64,000 nucleotides of DNA from Branchiostoma lanceolatum (Eukaryota; Chordata; Leptocardii; Amphioxiformes; Branchiostomatidae): the NCBI RefSeq assembly GCF_035083965.1, contig NC_089722.1:17874642-17938641 (forward strand), written 5' to 3'. Numbering within the stretch: the first letter of the stretch is position 1; every line of letters begins with the position of its first letter. The notes under the pieces are model-generated. The model searched no databases. It worked only from the letters and a program-made list of their open reading frames with translations, and was not told where the DNA came from. Made by a program: the position numbers and the translations under genes. Positions 24,601-35,700 of the stretch are shown piece by piece.

Positions 24601-27600
24601 ATAACAAGGGAGATTATAGGGAGATAACAGCCTATGACTTATTCAGACGAAAGGAAAACATAACAAACCCCACACATTACAGAACAAGTGGGCAGGAACT
24701 TCTCAAACCTTTACCAGCCCTTCCTACGAGCGTATGGGTCGTAGAATTCGGCAAAAAAAGTAATAATTGGCCAGTAGAGTCAGTCCACGGTACAGTTGAT
24801 AATTTGCCCGCAAATGAAACCCCCTGGCGACCAAACTTCCTTGGCAAATATCATCCCTTTGACAATATCATCCCTTATAATATTTATTTTGCCGCCGTGC
24901 CCGTGTCATCTGCTTGGAGATTAGCTTTAGGTATTACCAAGGAGGTTATATAACCTCCTTGGTATTACGTATTTCCTAACTTGTGGTGCATTATGGTATG
25001 TTTGTTGTTAATGGTATCCGAACATGGTTGTAAAATGTACCGACATACAGTACGATTTGATGAGCAAACATCACAGGTTGCTGTATTTCGGCATCGAATA
25101 ATTAATTTATGGCCCCGGCGACAACAAATCCGCAGAAAATAATTTGCGATCCCGGCCGGCCGCCGCGTCCTCTTTCTTACCAATTGACGTGTTGGGACGT
25201 TACAGCCTCCTTGGAATGACCGAGCTTCAATATCCATCAATATCCAATTTCTTTTGGCTATCTTTTTGACATCCGTTTTTCTGTTTTAACATTCAAAAAA
25301 TGAATCATTTATTTAAAGGAATGTCAATATTTTTCTCTCTCCATTTTACAGGATCATCTTCAGGGTTTGGTAGGGATGCGGGTTTTGTGTGATTCACAGG
25401 AACATCCCGTGTGAACACAGGGGAAATGTTATCTTGTATATTTAACCTCCTTGTTTATTTATGAACCATGTCTATGGTTATATGAGGGCAAGGGTTAAGG
25501 TTCTTATTGACAGGCTTTAACTAGTATATGTCAAGAGCGGGGAAAATCTTACTGACACTGTGACAAGTTAGCTTTAACTTATATGATCTTTAGGATCACA
25601 GTAGAGCTCAGCTGGTAAGAACTGTGATGGCACTGACTGTACTGGTACTATGATCTAAATTGTTTGGTATCTTATTGATTTATCTATTTCCCGTGACACT
25701 CCCCTCCACTTGGCCCCTTCGGAAGAACGGACATGTATATGCATGTAAATGTACAGAGCCTCCAGCCCGCAGAACCCTAATTATGCTCGGGTCACATTTC
25801 CTAACCGGGGCCCGGCCGGGCTGATTGCGGAAACGAAAAAATAAGTGTGTGTCAAAAAATTTGCAAAAGCTATGCTTTTAAATAATTTTGGGTACATTTT
25901 GTGTTTTTGTTCTCTTGAATATCATACTTTCCGTTCCCAAAGACTGCCCGGCCGGGCCCCGGATTGGAAATGTGACCCTAGCATTAGCGCACTGGGGGAC
26001 TTCTAAGACCTGGCGGGCTGACTGTCCTTGGGCAGCCGAAGAAAATCGCTAGCGACCCGGTACTAGTCTGGCGCCCAGGGTAGCCTTCTTCTTGTCGCCA
26101 GGACCAAAAATAGATTATTTCATGCCGAAATACAGCAACCTGTGATGTTTGCTCATCAAATCATACTGTATGTCGGTACATTTTACAAGCATGTTCGTGT
26201 AAATGACTCGGATACCACTAACAACAAACATCATGGCGTATGGTAAGAAAGATGACGCGACGGCCGGCCGGGGTCGCGAAGTATTTTCTGTCCTTTTCTT
26301 GTCACCAGGACCATAAATATATTATTTTATGCCGAAATAAAGCAACCTGTGATGTTTGCTCATCAAATCATACTGTATGTCGGTACATTTTACAAGCATG
26401 TTCGTGTAAATGACTCGGATACCACTAACAACGCAAACATCATGGCGTATGGTAAGAAAGATGACGCGGCGGCCGGCCGGGGTCGCGAAGTATTTTCTGT
26501 CCTTTTCTTGTCACCAGGACCATAAATATATTATTTTATGCCGAAATAAAGCAACCTGTGATGTTTGCTCATCAAATCATACTGTATGTCGGTACATTTC
26601 ACCACCCTTTTTGTGTAAATGACACATAAGAAGACACCACTGAAAAACAAACATCATGGTGTATGGTAAGAAAGATGGCGGCGACCGGACGTGGCCGGGA
26701 TCGCGAAGTATTTTCTGTCATTTTCTTGTCGCCAGGGCTATAAATATATTATTTTAAGACGGCATATAGCAACCTGTGATGTTAACTCATCAAATCATAC
26801 TGTATTTCGGTAGATTTCAGCCATCTTCATGTGTATTTCGTGTATTTCGGACGTGTATTTCGTGTATTTCCCTTATTTCGGTGAATACACGGACCCCTAA
26901 TATTGTTTCCCTAGTATTTCTTGTGACCCTGCAGTGGGCATTTATGTAAAATAAAGGTCTTCCTTCATTCATTCTATTGTGTCTTTTTTTATCGTTTGCA
27001 TTCAAGAATAGAGGAGTGCTTCAGAAAAAGTTTCATTCTCTTTCGATAGGTGCCCTCTGAACTAACATGGGAGGAGGTTGACAAGAGCAAACTACCACAG
27101 GTTAGTGAACTACCTTAGATGACATGGCCTTAAATCTGTTGTTTCTGCATCATCTTTGTACTATCTTGCTGGGCCTTTTTAATAATTGTAGCTTTCTACG
27201 TACCTGTATGCTGTGTATGTATAAGGCCACACTGACTTATGGAAGTTGTATGGATGACATCCGTGCGTGCATCAATTTTCGTCCATATGCATCATTTTTC
27301 GTCAAAGAAGATAAGAAAGAACAAAATAAACTTGTTTGGTCTGTGTGTTCCATCATTTTGTCAGCTTCTCCACCACAACCATAAGGCCACACCAATTTAA
27401 TTTCTTGGTTAACGGATTTTTGTAGAAAAAAAATGGAGCGGGCGGGCGAAAAAAAAAAAAAAAAAAAAGGCATGGAAGGAGGAAGCATTAGCATTTTGGC
27501 TGTTTCAAGTACAAGTGGAGGACATTTCCTGGAACTTCAGGTTTACTTCTTATCTACAATCACAAAAAGGCAGGAAAATCTTCAAGCCGATACTATTTTG

Positions 27601-30600
27601 AAAACACAATACTTTATGTTTCTGACATATTCATCTTGCTGGCATTTGCTTAATTAATATTCATTGTCTGCTCCGGGGTATGTAAGCAAAGGCAAAAGGA
27701 CATGTTCATCCCTGTCACATATACCGAAATAACAAGCAAACCCTCATGCATGTATTACATTAGGATATAAACTGACAGAAAAATTCTGAATTTTTGAAAA
27801 AATTGGGCATAGGTTCCACGCTATGACCCCTTACCGGGGGCCAACGGTGCCATCAAGTTCAACAAGTGGAACAGTATACACAACTCCAAGTCATGTATTT
27901 TCTACTTGGAACTTGAGGCAAGTCACAATGGAAAAATGTGGAGAACATTGGGCAAAACCTCCTCACTTTATTAATAAGTATAACTTCTTTCAGCTGATCA
28001 GAAAAGAACACATCAGAACCTTTGAAAAAAAGCAGACAGTAGAAACCTACATGCATTTGCTAGTAGAGAATGTAATGAATTTTATAAAGCACTTCACTCA
28101 TCAAAATCCCTCAACATACACTCAAAAAGTTTTCTCTAAAAACAGCCAGCTCCAACTCCAAGTGTTATGCATTGGCCCCTTTCAGTCTGAGAAAATGGAA
28201 TGTTCCATTCCTTGAGCAGCATATTTCAAGCTGCACATTCGATGAAAGTAGAAATTGTATTTGACTTCAAAAACCACATCTGAAGGAAAGAAAATAAACA
28301 TGAGCCTTTAAATTTGCAGCTAAATATTAATGCCGTCTATTACGCAGTTTTCCAAAAGATCGATACTTTTTTTTTATGCTGAAGATATCAATTTTAAAGC
28401 CCGTAATCTACGGTGGAATGTGAGGCTACTTTCTGTCCAAACAAACAAAATGGCGGTCTTTCTAGCAGAGCCCAGAGAGCACATGTACAGCCATCCTCGT
28501 GGTTTTTGTCGGGTTTTCACTGGTTTTCAGACCAAACAACCATCATCAAAGGCTAAACAACATCATACATGGTATTTCTATGGCTAATATTGCTAAAAGG
28601 AACCAGCTATTTTGACTGGATTGCCGATTTTGTTGCAAAATAAGAACCGAAAATTTCGTCGGTGGCCACCAAATATATTTTTCGGTCAGCAAATATTCGT
28701 CTTTTCTTAGCTGTTTTGGGACTAAAAACACACACCAAATGTGAAACAAAACCCCATATAATATTTTCAAATGTGGTAGTGCTATAGTTAACCAAGTATT
28801 GTTCTGTTGCTTTGCCGATTTTGAGAGGAGAAAGTGGCCGGTCATATGGCGGTTAGGTGATAATTTTTCACAGTCTGCTGTTTTTATTTTTATTTTGATT
28901 CAGCAAAAAAACGAAGCGGCGAATCCGTTAACCAAGAAAATAAATTGGTGTGGCCTAATGAAGGCACACTTTTTCCTTCTTTGCATGCTTGCATCAGATT
29001 CTGGTTGCCAAAAGATCCATAGTATCAAATCAGTATTGGACAGAGCCGCATGGAGGAGTGGTGTAAAGACTTGCCGACTGCTGCCCACCCGTGTCAGGGA
29101 CCCCAGCAGCAGTATAATCGAAACACTGGATACTACTACTACTTCTACTAATCAACAAGCACTGTCTTCCTTCACAGCCTACAAAGATTGACCAGGACAC
29201 CATTGACCATTTGGAGAGACTGGCCCTAGTAAACTTTGCCAATAAGGAAGGCATCGCAAGACTGGAAGCAGCAATACGGTTTGCTGACCAAATGTTCCTG
29301 GTCGACACAACTGGTGTGGAACCTATGGACTCAGTCTTGGAGGACAGGTATGATGTACAAAATGACAAACAAGTTTGTAGACGTTCCAACAAGCAATTTT
29401 TCAATCCATCTAAGAAAAGGACAAGGTACAACTACAAGTATGTATGTCTGCAAATACTTTCATCAGGATGGTGCATGACTGAATAACGAAGTTCTTTATT
29501 TACAACCAAGGAAGTGACAGCCAAAGTTTCAATGACCGTCTAAAGATGACAGATAGTCACGGAAACGTTGGCTGTAGTCTTTTCTTCGGTTGAGTAAAGA
29601 CCTTTGTTTTCCACACTACTCTTTAAGCCAGTTCATGATTCAAACTGTGCAACATTCTCAGCAAGATGCATCAAGGATATGTCACAGGTGAAGGCCCCTA
29701 ACTTGTAAACAATACAAGTTTAAATACCTGTCCAGTAGGGGTGGATACCGGTTTGCTGGACCTGATTCGGACCTATATAACATCCAAGAACTGAGTCCAA
29801 AAAACCTGAAAGCCAAAAACCTGAGTCCAAAATAACCTGTTAAAGTACAAATATATTTTTCTATTTTGTTTGATGAAAAGTGTTTTGAGTCTCCCTATGA
29901 GAAGAAAAAGCATATACAATTTAAGATAAGTGCAACATTGAATACTGGTTTGCCTTAAGTCTTCTCACCAAGAAACTTTTACAGTCATGCATGTCAGTCT
30001 TAATTCGCTATGCTTAATCATTCATTAGTCGGCTGCTATGCTTAATATTGGTTTAATAAAACAAAACATGTCAACTATAGACAGGTTCAGGTTTGGACCT
30101 GAACCTAAATCTCTGGACCTAAACCTCGACTTTATTAAGCTGAACCGGTATCCACCCCTACTGTCCAGACATGATGTCTCAAAGGCCCTCAACTTTGACA
30201 TATTACCCACCATACATCTCGCTGCGTGTGCAGTTAAAAGCGTGAACCGGCTTATACTGTACTGCGGCATCATCAAATCATTTTTTTTCCAGAGAACTGT
30301 ACTTACGAGATGACAAGGTCACAGAGGGGCACTGTAAGGATGATATACTGAGGAACGCTGGCAAGGTGGTGGAAGATTACTTTGTGGCACCTCCAGGTGA
30401 GTACTACATGTACTTGTATTTCCAAATGAAAACTTCCTGGGTATTCAAGGCTTGCTGATTTGTACTATTTAATAATACCTCCACGAAAAATGGGAGTTTT
30501 TTATCTTCCGTTGCAGGGTTTGTGTGTGTGTGTCTGTCAACAGGATAACTTGAAAAGGCCTAGATAGATAAGTCTTGATATTTGGTATGTGGGTAGGTCT

Positions 30601-30847
30601 TCATGAGACCTTGAAATGATTAGATTGTGGGCCCCCTAGCAGGTTATTATGGTAGTGCAGGGGAACTTCCAGTTTTGATATCTCGTCTTTGCTCTACTCT
30701 TTATGTAACTTTTTGTAGACATTGTCGAGTACTCTAACAGGCATGTTTAATCTATTACTGTGACATAAGCAACCATAACTGATGCATTATCAATTTTAAT
30801 TTACAGGGAACATTCCTCTACCAAAGAAAGAAGGATATGACAGATGA
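21634..30847 (+). CDS. GATC: GATC, mitochondrial glutamyl-tRNA(Gln) amidotransferase subunit C, 149 aa
   Basis: Exons: 21634-21717, 27050-27100, 29178-29347, 30293-30396, 30807-30847 (TGA). All are GT-AG and the phases close. Residues 1-28 ([19 protein letters not shown]) form an Arg-rich, acid-free mitochondrial presequence. Residues 46-149 match human GATC strongly: [54 protein letters not shown]. GatC is the small subunit of the GatCAB complex, which converts Glu-tRNA(Gln) to Gln-tRNA(Gln) in mitochondria; it stabilises GatA. Exon 2 is only 17 codons ([17 protein letters not shown]). Intron 1 (5.3 kb) is almost entirely the transposon at 21928-26896. A poly(A) signal AATAAA follows at 31017. 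Confidence 0.95.
23083..23673 (+). repeat. Tandem array of about five ~105-125 bp units bounded by inverted CCAAGGAGGTT
   Basis: Units begin with a version of CCAGTGATCTCCAGCTATAT and contain TTGACAGCGAACTACACTT and GAATGCCAAACGTATGAAAT. Starts are near 23109, 23206, 23311, 23427 and 23555. CCAAGGAGGTTA at 23083-23094 and AACCTCCTTGG at 23663-23673 bracket the array in inverted orientation. No spacer-like variation is present, so it is not CRISPR. Confidence 0.75.
23851..24115 (+). repeat. 114-bp direct tandem repeat (two full units plus a partial third)
   Basis: TGTAAAGACC(C)GATTTGTAA recurs at 23851, 23965 and 24079, followed each time by TTGTTGCCA.TTTTCGTAAT in the full units. It lies within the large composite transposon. 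Confidence 0.8.
24935..24964. repeat. Perfect 30-bp palindrome built from CCAAGGAGGTTA
   Basis: TACCAAGGAGGTTAT is followed directly by its exact reverse complement. The same 12-mer bounds the array at 23083-23673, and related CAAGGAGGTTA/CTCCTTG pairs occur near 25443 and 52159-52180. This looks like two abutted transposon ends. Confidence 0.85.
25789..25978 (+). mobile_element. Nested 190-bp TIR element (GGGTCACATTTCC termini)
   Basis: The left end GGGTCACATTTCCTAACCGG plus GGCCCGGCCGGGC is mirrored by GCCCGGCCGGGCC and GGATTGGAAATGTGACCC on the right. The flanks CTAATTATGCTC and TAGCATTAG are also partly inverted, so the true ends may lie further out. It sits inside the composite transposon. 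Confidence 0.7.
27425..27475 (+). repeat. Poly-A-rich tract
   Basis: An A run of about 18 follows GGCGGGCG in GATC intron 2. It could be a retroposon tail, but no body is recognisable. Confidence 0.4.
29736..30160 (-). mobile_element. hAT-type MITE, second copy (425 bp) with 8-bp TSD
   Basis: The ends TAGGGGTGGATACCGGTTT and GAACCGGTATCCACCCCTA are inverted repeats. CTGTCCAG flanks both sides (29728-29735 and 30161-30168). The interior matches the element at 6023-6438 in reverse orientation. It lies in GATC intron 3. No transposase is encoded. Confidence 0.9.
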
Positions 30848-31016
30848 CTGGCCCCGTATGGTGTCCACACCAAATAGTCAAGTGTTAACTTGTTAGAAAA
30901 TGGCATGTTTATAGTGGTCTTTTTCCCCACATTAGATACAGCATTCATCTGTGACATAATTTACATATTGCTTTATCAATGATATAAATTCAGGCAAGAA
31001 GGCATTCTTTGAAGTC

Positions 31017-31022
31017 AATAAA
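31017..31022 (+). terminator. Poly(A) signal AATAAA for GATC
   Basis: Canonical hexamer 170 bases past the GATC stop codon. A second AATAAA lies at 31556-31561. Confidence 0.55.
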
Positions 31023-31350
31023 GTTTTTTCTCCTCTTTTACATTGTAACGTTGTGATGGGACATGTGCAGTTCGTATGACTATTGAAGTTGTTGGCATCA
31101 TCATATACTTTGGACTTAACCATCAAATAAGAACTCATTGCTTTTGATGTCTGGTCATTTTTCAAAGCTCTCATACCAAAAGGAATTGAGTGGAAAAGCA
31201 AGACATGCTAGCTGGATAAAATACGATGTAGAGTTGAGTAGATTCTTGAGCCAAGAAGGAATTGTTTTCCAGTTTGGGACACTAAGAAGTTAAATTTCTA
31301 ACCTTGCAAACTTGGATTAGAAACAGGAAAATATTGTAGGACGATTCGTA

Positions 31351-31540
31351 GGTAGAGCTGTCTCTCAGGACAGAAATGTGCTTGTTGGGGGAAAAAATTA
31401 CACAAATCATCCTAAATAGCTGACTTCACTACATGGAATTGATGAACATATGTTTTTGTAAGCTTAAAATGTGAATTTACAAACAAAAATTAACATCACA
31501 GGTAGGTGTGGAAAAATTGTAAACTTGGAAACAACCTTGT
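31351..31540 (+). repeat. Dispersed repeat, CAGGGCTGTCTC family, copy 3
   Basis: TAGAGCTGTCTCTCAGGACA followed by AATGTGCTTGTTGGG and AGCTTAAAATGTGAATTTAC matches the order of blocks in the 14594 element. It is decayed. Confidence 0.5.
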
Positions 31541-31612
31541 TATAAGATAAAGGTGAATAAAACTATGAGCTGACACAAAACTTACACCATACCATTCTGG
31601 TTTAAGATGTAT

Positions 31613-31618
31613 TTTATT
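31613..31618 (-). terminator. Candidate poly(A) signal for SRSF copy A
   Basis: TTTATT on the plus strand is AATAAA on the minus strand, about 1.1 kb below the SRSF-A stop codon at 32702. This leaves GATC and SRSF-A tail to tail with little or no gap. Confidence 0.45.
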
Positions 31619-32701
31619 AAAGCATTAAAATATTGGTGACTTTGGTCACATCCTTGTAGCCAACACTGTAACCTGAAACGAAAGTGTCCTGCGTCCAAAA
31701 CAAGAGTCACTGTGTCTGTGGAAGTTCACCAAAAATACTGAACAGTGTATAGGAAACATTTAACATAACCCCAACAATCACCCAATGCTATTTACATGCA
31801 TTAGTAACAGAAAGCATCAGAAACAAAAAGGTTAACAAAGATGTAATGGAAAATCCCCCAACCTATGTATTATCTTACTGCTGTATGTGACAAATTATTA
31901 GTAACAACTTCAATTGTTAAACATAAAATACTCAGATGGTAGAAATCCATAGGATCCATTAGTAAACAACAAAAAATGTGTAGATGCAAAGTTAAAACTG
32001 CCTCTTCTCCAAGAATCAGAAGTTAGCATATTTGAAAGGGTATAGACTAAGAAAGTTATGTTAGATGATACATTGGTACATCTACTGGTATTTTTGTTTT
32101 ACACAGTTGAATAATTAGAGTACATAAAATAAATGTCAATATCAATTAGAAGCAGATGTTACAAATGGAAAAGATAAGTGAAAAGATCTCTACCCCATTG
32201 TTCATTCAGTGCACTTAGGTCTATGTACATACACTTGTGACCACCACCCCCCTTTGTGTAACACAACATGTTATATAAAGCTTGCACACAGATCACTTTT
32301 ACAACTATGGCGACTTCTCCTGCCCTATCAAACTTAGCTACTACTATTTACTACACCGTATAAAAAAGACAAGAAACAGCAAGTACAAAAAGGTCCTACA
32401 AATATCCAGGAGATCAAGGGACTATACATTTGCGACTATGTTTGTGATCACATTCGGATATTGCATACTACAACCAAGATACCCTAAGATCTGTAGTGTA
32501 ACACCCAGGGAATTTTTTCCTCTTTAAGAGTAGGATATTGTTTTATACTGTGGAATGGTGCTGCCTCTACCCTGGATCCCCCTGTGACTATGACGTCCAG
32601 TCACTTTTTCTAGCTCTAAAATTCTACGGCCACTGCCAGGGGCATACCCTCCTTCATGCATTACTGTCGACGGTCTGACGGAATGTGCTCTGCCCTGCCG
32701 C

Positions 32702-35700
32702 TTACGAACGGGAGCGAGAGCGTGAGCGGCGGACCGGCGAGTACCGTGGCGAGGATCGAGAGCGACGGCGCCTGTTGTATGGCGAGCGGCTTCTGCTTCT
32801 GGACCTGTTGCGTGGGCTGCGCGGGCTGTAACCTCCTCCACCACCACCACTGCCGCCGCCACCACCTCCACTGGACGGCGAGTCTTCCTTCACGCGAATG
32901 TAGGTTACTTCCCCCTAAAGTTTGTGGAATCGAGACATTAGAAGGCACACGAAAAATACCACAAAACTTGGCTAAGGGGGGAGGAAAAAGGTTGCACTTG
33001 GCTTACACAATCTACAGTATTTATCAAACATCCACTCCTTACATTCTCAATGAAAACATATGACATCACAGGTTCCAACTACAGCCAAAGAAAACAACAA
33101 AGCCACCTGATTGGGATGCCTGCTCTTACCTCCCTCCAACGCTCTGCAAGGCTCCCAAAGTTCCTTACGTTTCCGATTCCTTATCCCTTTTCTTTTCCAA
33201 GATTTGTTTTGGGCCTTCCTTTTTTCCTAGTACCTTGTGTCCGGACTGCCAAGCCCCGCTCACTTGGGGTCCAGATTCCTCTTAGCTTCCTAGGAATCCT
33301 ATCCGTTTGTTTGTTTGTTTGTTTCCCCCGAGGTTTCCTTCCTATCCTTGCCGAAGCCCTCCCGAAAGGTCCTGGCCCTGCAACTTTTTTGGCCTTTTCC
33401 ATTCCGAATCCCCTCCCGTTCCTTTTCTTCCATGCTCCAAGGTTTCCAACTTACCGACCTGCCCCAGTGGCCTCTTCAAATTTACAATGACCGTCCAGCG
33501 TGAGAGCGAAACTATTTAGGGAATCCTGATTGAGGAAAATTTGGCTGATCCTAGGCGAGGTAATTCTTCAGGATTGTTCAAATGTCTTCCCTACCTGTTT
33601 CCAACTCTTAGTGTAGAAAGGTCGCCCCTGTTGTTTGTTATCTTAAATGCAGGTGAGAATGGTGTACTTTTCCAGCCTATGGGGAAATCGGAAGTGATCC
33701 TGTGCTTATGAAATTTGGTGCTCCGTGCTGCAAAGTATTTTTGGGTCATCCGTAGTGAGGCCAAGTCCTGATGCATCCAAGAGGGCTTTTTAGAGACAGA
33801 ACGTTAGGGAATGGGTGCTGAGCGGGAGCCCTTACCATTCCTTTCTAACCAAAGAGATGGATTTGGACCGGACAATTTCCTGTCCACTCCGTCGAGAAAA
33901 CCTTCATCAGCCAGTAGAACCTCACAGGAACGGACGGATCCCCTATATCTCTAGCCTACACATGACGTGACTACATGTACCTTAGGTCTAAATGAAGGGA
34001 ATTTCACCGATCCAGGCCGAAGGACAATTTGTGCGAGTGTTCCAACGTAAGGCGAGGTGTTTTGGGCTGAACCGAAGAGAATTTCACAGATCCTAGGAGA
34101 AAAATTGTGATCCTAGGCGAGGCGAGTCCCTCCTGACCGGAGGCATCCACCTTCTAGCTGGCGGGCAGAAGCGGACTGTTTGTTACTTTTCCAAACAAAC
34201 ACTGTGTGTGAACGTTGAGAAATACCGCCTGCGCTTCAACTGGCCAAGGTACTTACTTCGTGGGACCTAAACTTTGAGTCATCCAGGTGTTTGACCGCAT
34301 ACTTCATGTCCTCGTAACGCAAGAACTCCACGACGCCCGTGCCGTCCCGGAAAACGTCTGCGAAACAGACGTCCCCGGCCTCCCGCATGTGATCCTTCAA
34401 GTCCTGCCAGCTACCAGTGGGAGGCAGACCTGGTAAAGAAAAGATGAAAACATACACTTGAGAAAAAGCAGGACTATAGTATAGGTTTAAGTCATCAACC
34501 ACTAGCCATGTACAGTATGCAGTTGTAGAAGTGACGATAATGAGGTAGCCTGGAGTGTAGTTATTGATACTAGGCTACCACACTTATGTTACTTTGAGTA
34601 AGCACCTATTGAAGTTGAGTACAGGAAAAAAAGACTTGTCGGCTGTAATACCATGTTTTGTTGCTTCAATTCTTGTTACAACATTTATGGTCTCAATATT
34701 GAAACTTTATTTTTTTGTCCATCTGGGTTTTTTTCATGCTCTAGCATTAGATCAGAAGTCTGCAGGCGATGTCATCTATAAAATTTACTTGCTGTGGCCT
34801 TCTGATAATGTAACAACCAATCCTGCAACAGTACAACTACAAGACATCTTTCTTATCAAGGCCTACACCGAGCTGCTACTAGCAGCTATGCTTGTTTCAA
34901 GTGAGAAAAACAAGACTCTGTACTCGTACCTCCGGGAGGAGGCGCAGCCACAACTACAAGATGTCTTCTCAGCAAGGTTAACACTAAGCTGCTACATAAC
35001 ATTAACAGCTATATTTGTGTTTCAAGTGAGAAAAACAAGTCACCTGAAACCAAGACTCTGTACTCGGACCTCCGGGAGGGTGCACCACCCCGGCGGGCAC
35101 CACCGCCGCCGCCGCCGCCGCCACCACCACCACTCCTTCCGTAGCCGCCCCTCGCTGACCCCCTGGGGAACTCCACCCTCAGTCTGTACCCATCTAAGGT
35201 GTAGCCGTCTCTCCCGTACACGGCATCGTCCGCATCCCTAAACAAAAACGTGCACAACAAGATGAGCTTTTCAAAGGGGAATCAAAGATGAAGTTAGTTT
35301 TTATTTACATGGTGGTGTTATATCCTGTTTACAGTTCCTGTGTTCAGTACTTTACATTGCAGCTTATAAGTGTTGTCTTCAGCTTTTGGATTTGATACAA
35401 GATACTTTCAGTGGAAACTGCTAGCCTCCACCAGGCCCTCTTACGGGCGTATGAATCATAGAATTCGGCAGAAAAAGGAATAATTAGCCAGTAGAGTCAG
35501 TCCACAGTGAAGATCACATTTTGCCCGGAGCCTGCAAGTGAAACCCTGGCGCAGTTAGTCTGGTAGAGACTAGGAAACTGCAGTGTTATCACTGAATTAA
35601 AAACCAATGTACAATGATTAAGGCTCATAAAAGAGATTTGCAATCTCAAAGAAAGATATTGAATATCATATTCACCGCCTTGAGCTGCTTTGCATCATTC

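Larger units (their letters stand above)
21928..26896 (+). mobile_element. Composite 4,969-bp terminal-inverted-repeat transposon with 8-bp TSD, non-autonomous
   Basis: CTAATATT occurs at 21920-21927 and again at 26897-26904, exactly flanking inverted ends GGTCCGTGTATTCACCGAAA and its complement (right end ..GGTGAATACACGGACC). The inverted-repeat arms continue for hundreds of bases: CGAAATACACGAAATACAC, the YY1-like AAGATGGC, then CATCACAGGTTGCT and GGCCGGCCGCC. The right arm holds three or four tandem copies of this block (26090-26260, 26280-26460, 26460-26650, 26650-26890); the left arm holds two, and another lies in direct orientation at 25030-25180. An 8-bp TSD fits hAT-like transposition. 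No transposase frame is visible. Nested inside are a palindrome-bounded tandem array and a GGGTCACATTTCC element. It lies in GATC intron 1. Confidence 0.85.

Noticed and set aside
24570-24953. 127-codon open frame inside the composite transposon
   Set aside because: There is no transposase motif, and part of it matches a dispersed repeat at 35440-35550. Probably chance.
27823-28215. 130-codon open frame in GATC intron 2
   Set aside because: No domain recognised, no splice sites joining it to GATC in frame; likely chance.
32656-33063. Plus-strand open frame opposite the SRSF-A last exon
   Set aside because: Antisense of the RS-tail exon; the minus-strand exon has the acceptor, frame and family match.
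33050-33490. 146-codon open frame in SRSF-A intron 3
   Set aside because: Low-complexity Pro/Phe/Leu sequence without homology, lying between two firm exons of the opposite strand.
34564-35241. 225-codon plus-strand open frame
   Set aside because: It runs antisense through SRSF-A exon 2 and the tandem duplication. Its His/Arg-rich end is the complement of the glycine repeat, and no known domain is seen.
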